Assembly: GCA_009763385.1 (NCBI GenBank)
Contig: CM019831.1
Span: 115,913,432 to 115,977,431, forward strand
DNA length: 64,000 nt
Source: Coix lacryma-jobi var. lacryma-jobi
Taxonomy: Eukaryota > Streptophyta > Magnoliopsida > Poales > Poaceae
Direction of reading: 5' to 3'
The translations under genes and the position numbers were made by a program. How positions within the stretch are numbered: position 1 is the first letter of the stretch; each line of letters opens with the position of its first letter. The notes under the pieces are model-generated. The model was not told where the DNA came from. It saw only the letters and a program-made list of their open reading frames with translations, and made no database searches. Positions 1 through 11,275 of the stretch are shown here, piece by piece.

Positions 1-269
1 CACACTATCTAGCTGAGATACCATCTGTATTTATACAAAAAAAAATCATCCAAATAAATACTCCACAAACAATATTGTTTTGGAATGCATTGTTGTTTTA
101 GATATCGGATCCATACCGTCATTAATTACAAGGAGGTACAAGAGGCCGTTATGGGCCTGCATGGGTTTTGTTGCCGTTGTACAGGGAGCCCCCCACATCT
201 AGCCCAAGTTTTTTTTTCCCCAACCGCCTCGTCATTGCCATTCGAGCCCACCACCGCTTGACTCGCACG
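1..269. other. intergenic/promoter side of the GTE gene
   Basis: AT-rich DNA upstream of the first, GC-rich exon of the bromodomain gene. No coding potential or repeat boundary is recognisable. Part of it is presumably the promoter, but I see no convincing TATA box at a fixed distance. Confidence 0.4.
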
Positions 270-650
270 AGCTCACCCACCACCAGCTTTCCACCACCTT
301 CTTCTCCCCGTCATTCCCCCAAGTCCGAGTCCGACCCCAACCGAGCCAAAGAGGGAGCTAGCCGCGTCGTCTGGCCTCCCGCCGCCGAAAGGCCGAGCCG
401 GTGCCCGCAACCCTAATCCCCTCCCCCCGTACGCCTCTCGCCGGCGAAGAAGAGGGAGCCGCGCGGCGTCGCGGGCGAGCACGCGCCCCCTCCCTTCCCG
501 GCTCCCTCCGCGCCGTGGGCGAGGCGCGTCCACCCCGATCCGCCCTCACCGCGAGGCGGGGGATCTGGGAGGGGAGGGGAGGGAGCCAGGTCCGGCGCAC
601 CCGCTCTCGTTCGTCCGCGCCGGCGAGCGCCAAGCGTCCTCCCGACAGGT
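270..650 (+). other. probable 5' untranslated first exon of the GTE gene
   Basis: A GC- and CT-rich stretch typical of a grass first exon ends at CCGACAG with a GTTGGT donor after 650. The next acceptor, CCTACAG at 2943, leads to the exon holding the start codon. The transcription start cannot be fixed from sequence. The long ORFs here on both strands are compositional. Confidence 0.5.
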
Positions 651-2943
651 TGGTTTGTGCTCCTCCCTCTTCCTCGTCTCTCTTTTCCTTCGAGCTGGCG
701 GCCTTAGGCTTTCATTTCTACCACGTCCTCATCCTAGCTAGGGTTTCCGGTTTCCAAGCGTGAGAATGTGATCTTTTCCCATCGATTCGCGTGGAATGAT
801 TATGGAATTGGCGTGCCTTGTTCGGGGCTCTTCGAGGTAGGTTACGGTTCGTTTGTGCCATCAGGGTAATGGACTCGTTCCTTTCGGATCTGCAGGAAAA
901 TTGATCTCGTTATGTGGCCAATACGAAAGGACCGGACCTAATTTCTCACCGAACCGAATTACCAAACAACCTTTTCTGGGATCTCGACCAACCTAGAATC
1001 GTAGAATCGTTGTTTGCCTTTAGGGCTAGTTTGGGATTCTAGGGTTTGCGTGCTTGCATGCCTTATCCTGTGGTTCATCCATGGTGCTTTAGAATTGAAT
1101 CAGCACGCATTACAGTGCTTCTTTGATGGTTACTTTTTGAGATAGATGGTTTCTGTCTGGGTACTTGGTCTGGTTCATAGTTGTTTCTGTTTCCTGCATG
1201 GCTAGTTGTCTACGAAACGGAAACATGCAATACCGTTATGGCAACCTGCAAAATTAATAGCTGATTTTGATACCGTTAGTGTGGGTTAGGCTCAAACGAA
1301 ATAATAGCTGATTTTGATAATTAGTGGAAACGGAAACATGCAATACCGTTATGTCAACGTGCAAAATTAATTAGTGGAAATGGAAATATCATTATTTTAA
1401 CAGTTGGAGATAATGCCGTTACTATTTGGGAGAATCAGATTTTGCATCGAGAGATCTCAAACGCTGATTCCATTTGCAGCTTCTGTTTCAAAACAGGTTT
1501 TGTTATTCTGTTTTTATCATTTCTTTATTAATTATGCTAGTACATCCTCTGCAAGTGGAGAAAGAGCTACCTAGCATTTCTGTTTACATCCTCATTGTAT
1601 ATAAGCTGAAAAGTTTCTCGGTATAGCTGATAATATTAAGCCCAAATGGCAAAAGAGTCACGTTAACAATATATTACTTAACAATTCATTGCAGAGATTA
1701 AAGGAACAAGTTTCCACTGGTAAAATCAAATATAACATTTCCTAAGTAAGTGGCAGATTCATTTTTCCCAAATGTTATTGGCAAGTGATAATCAATAGTT
1801 TTTTCTATTTTTCACACCTTTAGCAAGGTTCATGTGAGGTAACTTCTTTTGGCTCGATAACGCCGATTGCACACATAGTGATAGTGATACATGTAATCCT
1901 CACTTACCTGAGAAAGATTAGTTTGTGACAAGCTGCTAAACCAATAAAATTAGGATTTATTATTTCTAAATTAGAGTTTGACCTGCCTGATAGAGCAACA
2001 TGTCACGTGATATTTTCATTGCTTTAAAAAGAAAACTATGTTTGGTTACTTGGTTGGAGCTCTGCCAATCGCCATTTTAAAAACATGTAGGGGTGGGCAT
2101 AAAACCCGATTCCTGAACCCAAACTACCTGGACCCAAAGTGGAACTACCCATACCTGAAACATCCGATTACAATTTTGGATAGTGAGTCCTGAATTTAAT
2201 TTGGGTAGTTCGGGTATTGATCCCCGTTATCCAAACTACCATAATACCCAAAGTTATGTTTGTGTGATCTGTGATGTGTATGAGAATATATGTTTATCTC
2301 TTTGAACAAAATTTGTGTAGTTGTCGAAGACATACGGTATTTCCTAGCTGTGTGATTGATTATATATTTTTCTATATTAAATGCTGGGAAAATTTGTTGT
2401 TTAGTGCTTTAAAATGCCACTGATTTTTTTTCTATTTTGCTGGTTTTGTCAAATTCGTACACATCAGGTATACTCGAATTTTTCGTAGTGTTTTTTCAGA
2501 AATGAAATTGGGTATCACCCAAATTTCCAAATACCTGAACTACCTGACCTGAATATGTGGAAGTTTGGGTATTTGGAAATTCGGGTCAGGTAGTTCAGGT
2601 TATCTGAATGGATAATTTGCCTTTTGTTTTTAGCTTTGGTGGATTGTGTAGTTCATTCATCCAGCTTCCTGCATTTTAGGAAAATCTACATTTAGCTCTT
2701 TTCATTCTGGATTTAGTTTCCTCATTCATTTGAATATCTAAACATTAATTTAGTGACCATTCAGTTCTTTTAACATGTCAGCAATTCTAATTTTCCCCTG
2801 AATTAGTTAAAATTAAATAAATAACTCATTTAAATCCATTGCTTTAACTCTGTTGGATATCCAATGTGGGGCTGTGGGCCTACTTTTTTTTTTTCTTTCG
2901 GTGTGTTGAGTAGCTTGCGTCTAAATGAATGCTCCACCTACAG
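651..2943 (+). other. intron 1 in the 5' UTR, with local duplications
   Basis: The 2.3-kb AT-rich intron has a GT donor at 651 and an AG acceptor at 2943. It contains a local duplication of a ~45-bp unit (near 1216-1260 and 1327-1372, both reading GGAAACATGCAATACCGTTATG) and the inverted-repeat block at about 2094-2615 listed separately. No coding sequence is seen. Confidence 0.5.
2094..2615. repeat. degenerate inverted-repeat element in intron 1
   Basis: The block opens with GGGGTGGGCATAAAACCC and is rich in ACCC/GGGT motifs. Its right part is an imperfect palindrome: TTTCCAAATACCTGAACTACCTGACC near 2525 is complementary to sequence near 2565-2605. This resembles the end of an hAT-type non-autonomous element, but I cannot find a clean second terminus or target duplication. 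Confidence 0.35.
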
Positions 2944-2967
2944 GCTTGGCTGAGGAAAACCTGTGCT

Positions 2968-3009
2968 ATGTGCATCTTGAAAAGGGCTTCACCATTTACC
3001 AAGTCTTGA
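2968..3009 (+). promoter_or_regulatory. upstream ORF (13 codons) in the GTE leader
   Basis: In the second leader exon (2944 onward) an ATG at 2968 opens a 13-codon frame that stops with TGA at 3007-3009, 49 bases before the main start codon. If the 5' exon joins at 2944, ribosomes meet this ATG first, so it could lower translation of the bromodomain protein. Only the ORF is seen; an effect is inferred. Confidence 0.4.
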
Positions 3010-3058
3010 GTTATTGCTCCACTGTCAGACAAGAAATCAAACTCTCTAGCCAAACATA

Positions 3059-6000
3059 ATGATGACGCAAGCCTGTAAGAAGAGGAAAGGAGTTTATATA
3101 AGCAGTGAATCGGGAGACTCTGATACAGATTCTGGTGTTGAGGGAATCAAGCTCTCTCGAAAGTCTGGGATGCCATCAATTTCTACATGCCAGCACCAGT
3201 CATCTTATAAGGTCAAGGCTGGAAGTATGAATAGTAGCAGGGTGATAAGGCCGTGTGTAAATATCGTAAAGAAGCTCATCGATCACAAAGGTGGCTGGCT
3301 TTTCAAAGAACCTGTTAATCCAGTGCTATATGGGATTCCTGATTACTTTGATGTTATCCATAACCCAATGGATTTGGGTACTGTAAAGAATAAACTCACA
3401 AAAAAACAATATGTAAGCATTGAGGAGTTCGCAGCAGATGTGAGGCTAACATTTTCAAATGCTATGAAGTATAATCCTCCAGAAAATGATGTACATAAGG
3501 TCGCTAAAGAATTGAATGGAATATTCGATTCAGAATGGGAATCAGTAGAAAGGAAATTTAGGGGCCAAAACCCTGTGCAAGAGCAGCAGACAGTGAAGGC
3601 CATAAAATTTCGAGCTGTCATGGATTCAAAGTCTGCAGTTTCTAGAGAGCCGGTTGCAAGCTCAAATTCAAAACCTTTGGTTGCTAGAGGGCCAGTAGTC
3701 TGCTCAAATTCGATTGCAAAGAAGACACTGACAGACGCGTTATCCTCCAAAGTGAGATCACATATGCTCTTATTCACTTGATCTCTTTCTCTGGTGGTAA
3801 TGTGATTTTAGAACTGCTGATATTGCTGTTTGTACAGGTAAAAATCAAATTTTCTGTGCGCAGCTCTGAGCGTGCCTCTTCCAAAGGTGTCAATAGCATA
3901 ACTGCTTACTTCTTTGCATTACATGACAAGCTTTTTTCCTAAGGTCAATTAAAAATAATCATTGTTGTGATTATTAATAGTTTGATTCTTTCCTTTTCAT
4001 TCAGATATACCTGTTCAAGCAGCTGGTAGCAAAGAGGGGTCCTTAAATCACTCTGTTTCTATTGGAAACAAAAAGGCATCTTTAAATTGTACTCTTCCTT
4101 ACGCGAAGGTTATGGCCATGAGTTTCCTTCTCATGCTTTTTGACTCATTGTTTCTGTTCACAGTATAAACAAATTTGTAACTCCCCATCTAAGGCTATAT
4201 CTTCTGCCTTCAGGAGAATGCTAAAACTTCAAGGATACGAGAAACTGAGCGCAGTTCTCGTTCAATTGGTATGTTGAGCATTTCTGCACAATGTCATTCC
4301 AGGGCTTCTGTTTTACTAATATACTTGAAATCCTAGGAAATGAATCGTCGTCTTGCAATGGCACTTCTACTTCACCTCCTGCTTCCTTTGTGCAAGGTTA
4401 TTTTGTGTGTTTACTTAATTTATTTCCTCGCTTTTTAATTCTTGGCATTGGAAACAATGAAAACTTAAGATTTAGGAGCTTAGGGTACTTGATTTTGTCC
4501 ATATAAGTCTTGGCTAATGTACTGCACACTCATGAATTCCAGGTGAGGAAAGTTACCTTCATGATGAACCTTTGTCACCAAGCAAAGCTCTTCGTGCAGC
4601 AATGCTCAGGAGTCGTTTTGCTGGGACTATCGTAAAGGCTCAACAGAAGGCACTTCTGGATCATGTAATATTCCAAAAACATGTGTTGAACTTTGTGGTC
4701 TTCTATTTGGCTATGGCTTTGTAGAGGACAAGTTTATCTCTGCAGTGATGCAGCTCTTGCTGATATGCTGTTTTGATGGCCCAGGGGAAGAATATAGACC
4801 CTGTGAAATTGCAATTGGAAAAGGAGAGGCTGGAAAAGAGGCAGCAAGAAGGTAACTGTTAGAGTATGTCATGGGCCTATTGGGCCTAGGCTGGCGGTAT
4901 AGCTCGTTAGGGTTAATTAGAGATAAGGGTCGCTTGCTTAGGGGTCAAGTAAACCTCCCTATATAAGGAGAGGAGATGTATCGATCTAATCAAGCAAGAA
5001 TTAAGAAGGAAATCCCTTCCCTCTTGCCCGGCCGTGAGCAAAGGCCCCGCGGCCGGACTTCTCTCGCCCTCGCTGCCCTAGCCGCCGCTGCTACTGCTGT
5101 GAACAGTACCTGCGGTTACTGTAGCACGCAGCCGCCGCCGCTCCCTCAACGCTGTCTCTCCCTCTCAATCTAGCAGCCACATAACATTTGGTATCGGAGA
5201 TCTCTGGTTCGATGTCGAACTGGCTGCCCACCTCCACCGTGCCGCCGCCGTCCATGGCTTACGTTGCCGTGCCCATCCTCACGCCGCTTGGCGCACATCC
5301 CTGGGCGGTGCCGCCCCTGTTCTTCGCAACGCCGCCGATAGCAGCGCTGCCGGTGTTCACCACCGCCATGGCCACCGTGGCGCCACCGCCTGTGCAGCAG
5401 CCTATGCCGCTGCCTTCGGCGCCCGCTACGTCCTCTCCGATCACGCTGGAGTCCCTGGCTGCGGCTGTCCAGGACGTTACCAGATCGTTGGCTGCCATGC
5501 AGTCCAATCTGGCCATCTGGCAGCCGCCACCGAGCACGGCGACGATCGCTGCAGCACCCACCACCGGCGCTATTGCCCTACCCGGTGGGCCGAGCCTCCA
5601 GCACCCATTCACCGATGGGATCTTCTATAGGGGTACCGGCGTCCAGCAACTTCGGATGTCGGCTGCGGTGCGGCTGCAGGCGGTGGCACGTGGCCTCCTC
5701 GCGCGACGGCGGGTGAGGCGGTTGTGCGATCTGCAGCTGATTGAGCCCCGCACCCCCGCGCAGTTCCTCCAAGTTGTGTGTCGCCTTGCGAAGTCGGACA
5801 CCACGACGGCGCTGCAGCCGATGCTTGAGCGACAGACTTCGGCGGTGGTGCGGCTGCAGGCGGCGGCACGCGGCCTTCTTGCGTGCCGGCGGGTGAGGCG
5901 ACTGTGTGATGTCGTCCGTTGCATCGGGGATCTTCAGCATGCTATTTCCCCCACGGCCGCCGTGCATGCTGTTGTTTCCGCGAACGGCGAACTCCACCTC

Positions 6001-8589
6001 TACGGCAACGGCGATAGGGGAGGCACTCCCTTCCTTGTCACCAGTAAGGATGCTTTGCCTAGCGCCGCTGTTTTTTGTCGCCGGCCGCCACGAGGGCGTC
6101 TCCGTTTGTCGTTGTTGCGACCAATTTCTGGTGGCCATCAATGTGGTCCCCTTTCATCTAGATGGCGTCCATGGGATCCAGGTGGCTGCACACGTGCCGG
6201 TCCACCACGCGGAGGGTGTCCGTCGTATCTTCAGGAGTCTAAAATAAAGAGTCCCAGTCCATTTCAGGTTGAGAATAATATAATAAGCCGAGATGTAAAA
6301 GGCTTGTTTTTAGGTGTTTGATTTGTGTTGAGTTATGTCATCGTTATAAGTCTGTTAGGTTGCAGCTCGAGGACGAGCTGCATGTCCAGGTGGGGTGTAG
6401 TGTTAGAGTATGTCATGGGCCTATTGGGCCTAGGCTGGCGGTATAGCCCGTTAGGGTTAATTAGAGATAAGGGTCGCTTGCTTAGGGGTCAAGTAAACCT
6501 CCCTATATAAGGAGAGGAGATGTATCGATCTAATCAAGCAAGAATTAAGAAGGAAATCCCTTCCCTCTTGCCCGGCCGTGGGCAAAGGCCCCGCGGCTGG
6601 ACTTCTCTCGCCCTCGCTGCCCTAGCCGCCAACGCTACTGCTGTGAACAGTACCTGCGGGTACTGTAGCCGCGGTTACTGTAGCACGCAACCGCCGCCGC
6701 TCCCTCAACGCTGTCTCTCCCTCTCAATCTAGCAGCCACATAACAGTAACAGTCTCATACTCTCATCTAACTGATCTGTATCTATTTTTGGTACCTCTAG
6801 AACTCCTGTGAGTAGAGCAAAAGTCGTATATATGTGTACATCTGTCACTGAGACTGGTGTAGATCTCTTACCAATACTGGTCCTGTCTAAGGGGATAGTT
6901 TTATATTTGTGAAATAATTTTTTAACTGAAAATACTCAAGACACTTTCCTGACTCTTCGCTTTGAGAAACCCTTTCCCTGGTGAAGTATCAGCAGTGTAC
7001 CGTTTTTAGTGCACTTCACAAACTTAATGGTGAAGATATAGGCATACTGTTTTGGCCTGGGTGTTTAGATTCTGTATATTGAGGTTTTGAATCGATACTA
7101 GGTCATTAGATGCAAAAGAAATACCCTCAATTATGCACAGGATGGAAACTGTAAAAAAAAGTTCTTATTGCCTGTTGTTTTACGTTCTGGATAGTGCTGA
7201 GCTGGCTACAATAGGCTTAATTTGTAACCATCAACTGGTATCTTCCCTGCAGTCAACTCAGAGTCACATTCAGAGTCACAGGACACGTGTATGAGCTAGT
7301 TTTTGGTAGATTGGTTACAGTTGGTGGGATTTGGGAACTTCAGCTAGGAGTGTGTGGAGATCAGTGATCCACATGCTCAAAACATGACCTACCTTTTACT
7401 ATCACTACTGAATTTTTATGTACCTCTATCAATCTGCCTTTTTTTGTTCTTGGTTGTTTTTGTCTTTAATCTACTTAACTTGCTTCGGACTAAATGTCTT
7501 TGGTGGGGGTTAAAGTTGGGAACCTGCTACTGAGGGCATGTTATATACTGTGCTGAAATTAACTTCTTGATTTTTTCACTTCTAAGGTAGCTCTTGACCA
7601 ATTTTTTTAAAGTTAAGAGAAATGACTTGAAATTCTCATCTTCCAACCAATTTGTGCTGATGGGATTTCCTATTTACTTTTATTTGCTCTTCAACAGGAT
7701 CTGTGTACATATATTTGCTACAATAGTAGGCATCTTGAGGTCGAGTTACACAGTTCTGTTTTGGGGGTGCTAAGAATAGAATCAGTACAATCAAGAAGCT
7801 ATCTTCTGGCATATTCAGAAGCTGTATTTTTTGTATCATCTTGAGATGAGCTATGCCATTCCTGCGGATGATAACATGGTTACCGCTTCATTGTTTTTCA
7901 TTGTAATACAGAGAAAGCAAGGATTGAGGCCCAGGTGAAGGCTGCTGAAGCAGCTGCACAACGCAAGTTCGATGAAGAAATGAGGATGAAGAGAGAGCAG
8001 GAAAGGGAAGCAGCACGGCTGGCACTACGCATGGTACTACCTGCTTGCGGTTTTCTGACCTGCAAGTTTATATGCTTGATGGTATGCAAGGGATAAATCT
8101 CCTCTTGTGCAGATGAAGAAGACTGTTGACATTGACAACAGTGACTTCCTAAAGGAGCTGGAGAACTTCAGCAAAACGTGGCAGTCGAATCCACCTGGCA
8201 AAATAATTGTGGATTTTATTGGTGGGGACCTGCCACCAGGGTTAGGGAGCCCGCTGGAGAGGCTTGGCCTGTTCATGAAGAACGATTTCGAGGATGAGGT
8301 GGAACAGGAAATGGAGGACAGCGCATCACCCTCGATGGACGTTGACATGAGGAAAGATTTCCAGGAAGATGCAGGGCATGAAATGCAGGACAGCATATCA
8401 CCTGTGACGGTCATTGACATGAAGAATGACTTCCAGGGAGCGGTAGGGCATGAAATGATGGACAGTGTATCACCATCCGTAGTCATTGACACAAAGAAAG
8501 ATTCTGAAGAAGAGACGGAACATGAGATGGTGGACAGCGTATCACCTTTGATGGATGTTGACACGGAGGAAGGGGAGATCAGCTGCTGA
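3059..8589 (+). CDS. GTE12-like bromodomain (BET-family) transcription regulator
   Basis: Exons 3059-3751, 3838-3886, 4005-4108, 4214-4268, 4337-4396, 4543-4664, 4785-4851, 7912-8033 and 8113-8589 all have GT/AG borders and join in frame to 582 codons plus stop. Residues about 62-165 form a bromodomain with the [13 protein letters not shown] segment and the acetyl-lysine-binding Asn in [10 protein letters not shown] (near residue 139). The protein should be nuclear and bind acetylated histones. After it come [15 protein letters not shown] and a charged, probably helical region rich in E/K/R/A, the typical C-terminal half of plant GTE8/10/12-type proteins. I see no clear NET domain. The last exon ends in four 24-residue acidic repeats. 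ATG occurs twice (3059 and 3062); I took the first. Intron 7 holds an LTR element. I am sure of the family, less sure of the GTE12 subgroup. Confidence 0.9.
4857..5186 (+). repeat. 5' LTR of the intron-7 element
   Basis: A 330-bp LTR with TG...CA ends. CCTATATAAGG at about 4957-4967 is a good TATA box, so the transcript probably starts near 4990. It pairs with 6401-6745. Confidence 0.9.
5188..6321 (+). CDS. internal ORF of the non-autonomous element, with two IQ-like motifs
   Basis: A 377-codon open frame starts right after the 5' LTR and ends before the 3' LTR. The N-terminal half is rich in Pro, Ala and Thr. Two segments 60 residues apart, [18 protein letters not shown] (from 5659) and [18 protein letters not shown] (from 5839), fit the calmodulin-binding IQ pattern, the second with Cys in place of one basic residue. 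No protease, reverse transcriptase, RNase H or integrase is present. It may be a remnant gag-like protein or a captured gene fragment. The first Met (5188) overlaps the primer-binding site, so MSNWLP at 5212 is the likelier start. Confidence 0.5.
   Translation: MVSEISGSMSNWLPTSTVPPPSMAYVAVPILTPLGAHPWAVPPLFFATPPIAALPVFTTAMATVAPPPVQQPMPLPSAPATSSPITLESLAAAVQDVTRSLAAMQSNLAIWQPPPSTATIAAAPTTGAIALPGGPSLQHPFTDGIFYRGTGVQQLRMSAAVRLQAVARGLLARRRVRRLCDLQLIEPRTPAQFLQVVCRLAKSDTTTALQPMLERQTSAVVRLQAAARGLLACRRVRRLCDVVRCIGDLQHAISPTAAVHAVVSANGELHLYGNGDRGGTPFLVTSKDALPSAAVFCRRPPRGRLRLSLLRPISGGHQCGPLSSRWRPWDPGGCTRAGPPRGGCPSYLQESKIKSPSPFQVENNIISRDVKGLFLGV
6401..6745 (+). repeat. 3' LTR of the intron-7 element
   Basis: The 345-bp partner of 4857-5186. 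It has an extra 15-bp duplication (CTGTAGCCGCGG region near 6660-6680). The duplication GTAAC follows at 6746-6750. Confidence 0.9.
6751..7911 (+). other. remainder of GTE intron 7
   Basis: AT-rich intron sequence after the LTR element, ending at the acceptor TTGTAATACAG (7911). No ORF or repeat border is recognised. Confidence 0.6.
8275..8562 (+). repeat. four exact-period 72-bp coding repeats in the GTE C-terminus
   Basis: Units start at 8275, 8347, 8419 and 8491. Each encodes 24 residues of the pattern xKxDFxxxxxxEMxDSxSPxxxxD. They have diverged in sequence but not in length, which suggests selection on the protein pattern. Confidence 0.9.
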
Positions 8590-9060
8590 CGGTAGCTACA
8601 CCTCTTGCCATCCACATATTTATTGAGGCCGTGAGGCAGACATCCTTGCTGGGTTGTTAGATTAGGCGACCTCATAAGCAGAGTGATGAAGAAACATTAG
8701 TTTCCTCTGGTTGCACCGTAGAACCATGTGGGAGAACATGTCTCAGCCGAACTGAGTAGTGGTTTTGGCTTTGCTGCGGATTTTAATTTTCGTGGTCTTT
8801 GTCAGTCGGGCAAGAGTATGATAACTCCGCTGTATGTTGGATTTGTTAGGTACCTATTTAGTGTGGGCTCGTCGGCTGGATGACCTGTATAAAAAGATGA
8901 GGAAAAAAAGGGTAATTTAGTGCTAGTATATATTGTAGGAGCTTATGGTGGAAATGGTTGCAGCACACAAGCTATAACATTGTTCTGGTCAGTGCACCGT
9001 AGTATTTTGTTGCTGTATTCAACTTCAATAAAATGATGCTAGTCGGACAATTATGTAGGT
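8590..9060 (+). terminator. 3' UTR and polyadenylation region of the GTE gene
   Basis: Non-coding sequence after the TGA at 8587-8589. The canonical signal AATAAA is at 9027-9032. The cleavage site is not determinable here. Confidence 0.5.
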
Positions 9061-9418
9061 TGAGCTATGGTATACTTGAAATGCTGCGTGTTTGGTTTAC
9101 TCATTCCGGATGAAAGTGAGGCATCATGAGTTCATTCCCAGTGGAATGGATGTATTTCTTATACTGGTGTTAAGTATAAACCTACGACGAACACACAAAA
9201 AATAATAACCTCATTTTTTTAAAATCAAGCACATATTCGCTGATCTCGTGCAGTCAAAAAAGCCTATGGGGGATGGGGCTGCCGTTATGCGCTGGACATG
9301 TAACTTGGCCTTAGAATAGGCGTTGAAATTGGTCGAGGCCATGAACCATTGCGACCCCAAAATGCTGTATAGGGGCCGACTGCTGTGGTGCCTCATCAAG
9401 AGCCTCAGCTAGGGGTGG

Positions 9419-9796
9419 TAGAGCATCTCCAATTGTTTGGAAAAATTGACTTAAAAAAGTTGTCATTTAGCAGCTTGCTAAAACTTTTGGCAAGTAATGA
9501 AAAATTGACTTGAAAAAGTTATCATTTACCAACTTGCTAAAACTTTTGGCAAGTAAATTTTTCTCCAATAGTTTGGTAAAAATAATATAGAAAAGTATTC
9601 CAACTTAGTAAAAATAACATAGAAACGCCGGATAACAAGTGAAGCTGACTTGGTAAATATAGCAAGTAGATGACCTCCAATTCCAACTTGGAAAAATTTA
9701 GCAAGTCATATACCAATGTGTTGGAGAACGTTTTTTTTCTTTCCCAATAAAACAAGGATAGCAAGTCATTTTTTCAAACTATTGGAGATTCTGGCC
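9419..9796. mobile_element. MITE with GAGCATCTCCAAT termini (copy 1)
   Basis: The left end GAGCATCTCCAATTGTTTGG is matched in inverted form at the right end (CAAACTATTGGAGATTCT). The interior is AT-rich with repeated CTTTTGGCAAGTAA/ACTTGC words. A related copy in opposite orientation lies at about 11,276-11,613. The target duplication is not clear, so I leave the superfamily open. Confidence 0.65.
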
Positions 9797-10136
9797 CTAT
9801 AATTTAGCCTAGCAAATTTAAGGATGAGATTCAATAAGAATCGGACCGTAATACTATATGATTTTGAACTAAAATTGGAAAGAGCCAAATTAGATTGTGA
9901 AAGAGGAATAAGGATCATCATCCATTGCCACCCCTACATGCAGTCATGCCACCGATCGGTCCACGGTCAACACTCGGTAGTGAGGATGATGTGGTTGCGT
10001 GATGAAAAAAGACGTAAAAGAAAAAAAAATCCCATTCTGTCTTGTTATTTTTGATCTACTCTTTTTTGTATTTGCCGGATCTTGTTATCCTATTTACAGA
10101 TGCGAGAGTCATTCAGGTTTGAACTCTTAAAATGTA

Positions 10137-10395
10137 CTCCCTCCCTCCCAAATTATAAGACATTCCAAGAATCTTGGAGAGTCAAAGTTTTTCAACTTTG
10201 ACCAAATTTATATAATAAGATAATAATATTTATGATATCAACTAAGTGCAATTAGATTCTCCATTAGTTATATTTCCATAATATGTATATTTGATGGTAT
10301 AAATCTTTATATTTTTCTCTATAATTTTGGTCAAAGTTGAAAAACTTTGACTCTCCAAGATTCTTGGAACGTCTTATAATTTGGAATGGAGGGAG
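10137..10395. mobile_element. Stowaway-type MITE (Tc1/mariner)
   Basis: The termini are CTCCCTCCCTCCCAAATTAT and ATAATTTGGAATGGAGGGAG, flanked by TA on both sides (10,135-10,136 and 10,396-10,397). Long inverted arms (AGTCAAAGTTTTTCAACTTTGACC and its partner) would fold the whole element into a hairpin. Confidence 0.9.
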
Positions 10396-10397
10396 TA

Positions 10398-11273
10398 TTT
10401 TTAAGTGATCGAGTTTTGTCTCTGCATGACACTTAGGTTCCAAATTTTGAAAATGCTATTTTTAGGTCCTCGGAGTTGACTCATCCAAGCCTGTGAACTT
10501 ACCATATATAGTGTGTCCTTAAGTTCAAGGACGCAATGTGTACCCTACATGCACAACATCACATACCGTCGTAGCAGTTGAATTTATACTAGGTGGTACC
10601 AAAATGATAATTTTGCATTGGAATTAAGGAAGAAAGAGAAATAGTTTTTTACGCTAAGAAACTACAGTACGTCTACATGAGAATCAAGGTAAGAACAAAT
10701 TGATGTGACAGGTGAATGATCCAAAAGAGAAGAAAGTTGATTAAACAATGCAAGAATCTATTCTAAACAAGGCATCCATTCTAAACGTATGTTTTAGATG
10801 AAAGTTTTAAACAGTTACGTGACTTGGTAAGTACAGAAACCGTCTCGTGTTTTATGGGTTAGGACTGCCCTTGTTGATTGAGTCTGGGTTGGTGGGTTGG
10901 GCCAACTAATTGAGGGGTTGTTTGGAAGTGTGGCTCGAGAGCTCGGTTGCACTCAAGGGCTGCAATTGGCCCACTCATGAGTCTGGCTTCCACGGGTCAA
11001 AACACACAATCTCTCTCTCCTGGCTCCTTGAAAACGGAATCACACTCTCTCCAGCGATGGTTGCGATGGAGGAGTTGCTGGAGCGCGGTGCCTGGCAAGT
11101 GCTCGACGGAATGCCGCCCACAAGAGAGAGAGGGAAGGTAACGTCACCAAATTCCACATGCAAGGTCACCGTATGTATCAATCTGTGCACACACATCAAA
11201 CACAATATCAACTCGGCCTGGCTCTGAAGGAATGGGAGATCAAACAAGAGATGGTGCACCGTTCGAGCCGAGT
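10398..11273. other. intergenic sequence
   Basis: Mixed intergenic DNA. A moderately GC-rich patch at 10,910-11,230 has a short open frame with no recognisable domain, and I do not call it a gene. Confidence 0.5.
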
Positions 11274-11275
11274 TG

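Larger units (their letters stand above)
4857..6745 (+). mobile_element. short non-autonomous LTR retrotransposon in intron 7
   Basis: LTRs at 4857-5186 and 6401-6745 begin TGTTAGAGTA and end CACATAACA. They are flanked by perfect 5-bp duplications GTAAC (4852-4856 and 6746-6750). A primer-binding site resembling tRNA-Met, TGGTATCGGAG, follows the left LTR (5189-5199), and a purine-rich AGGTGGGGTGTAG precedes the right LTR, so the element points along the plus strand. The internal region is only 1.2 kb and has no reverse transcriptase or integrase, so it must be moved by another element. The left GTAAC is also the splice donor of GTE exon 7. The LTRs differ by a 15-bp tandem duplication in the right copy and a few substitutions. 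Confidence 0.9.

Noticed and set aside
5259..6141. Long minus-strand ORFs over the intron-7 element
   Set aside because: Shadows of the GC-rich plus-strand ORF; no domains.
10910..11227. 105-codon plus-strand ORF
   Set aside because: No recognisable domain and overlapped by an antisense frame of similar length.
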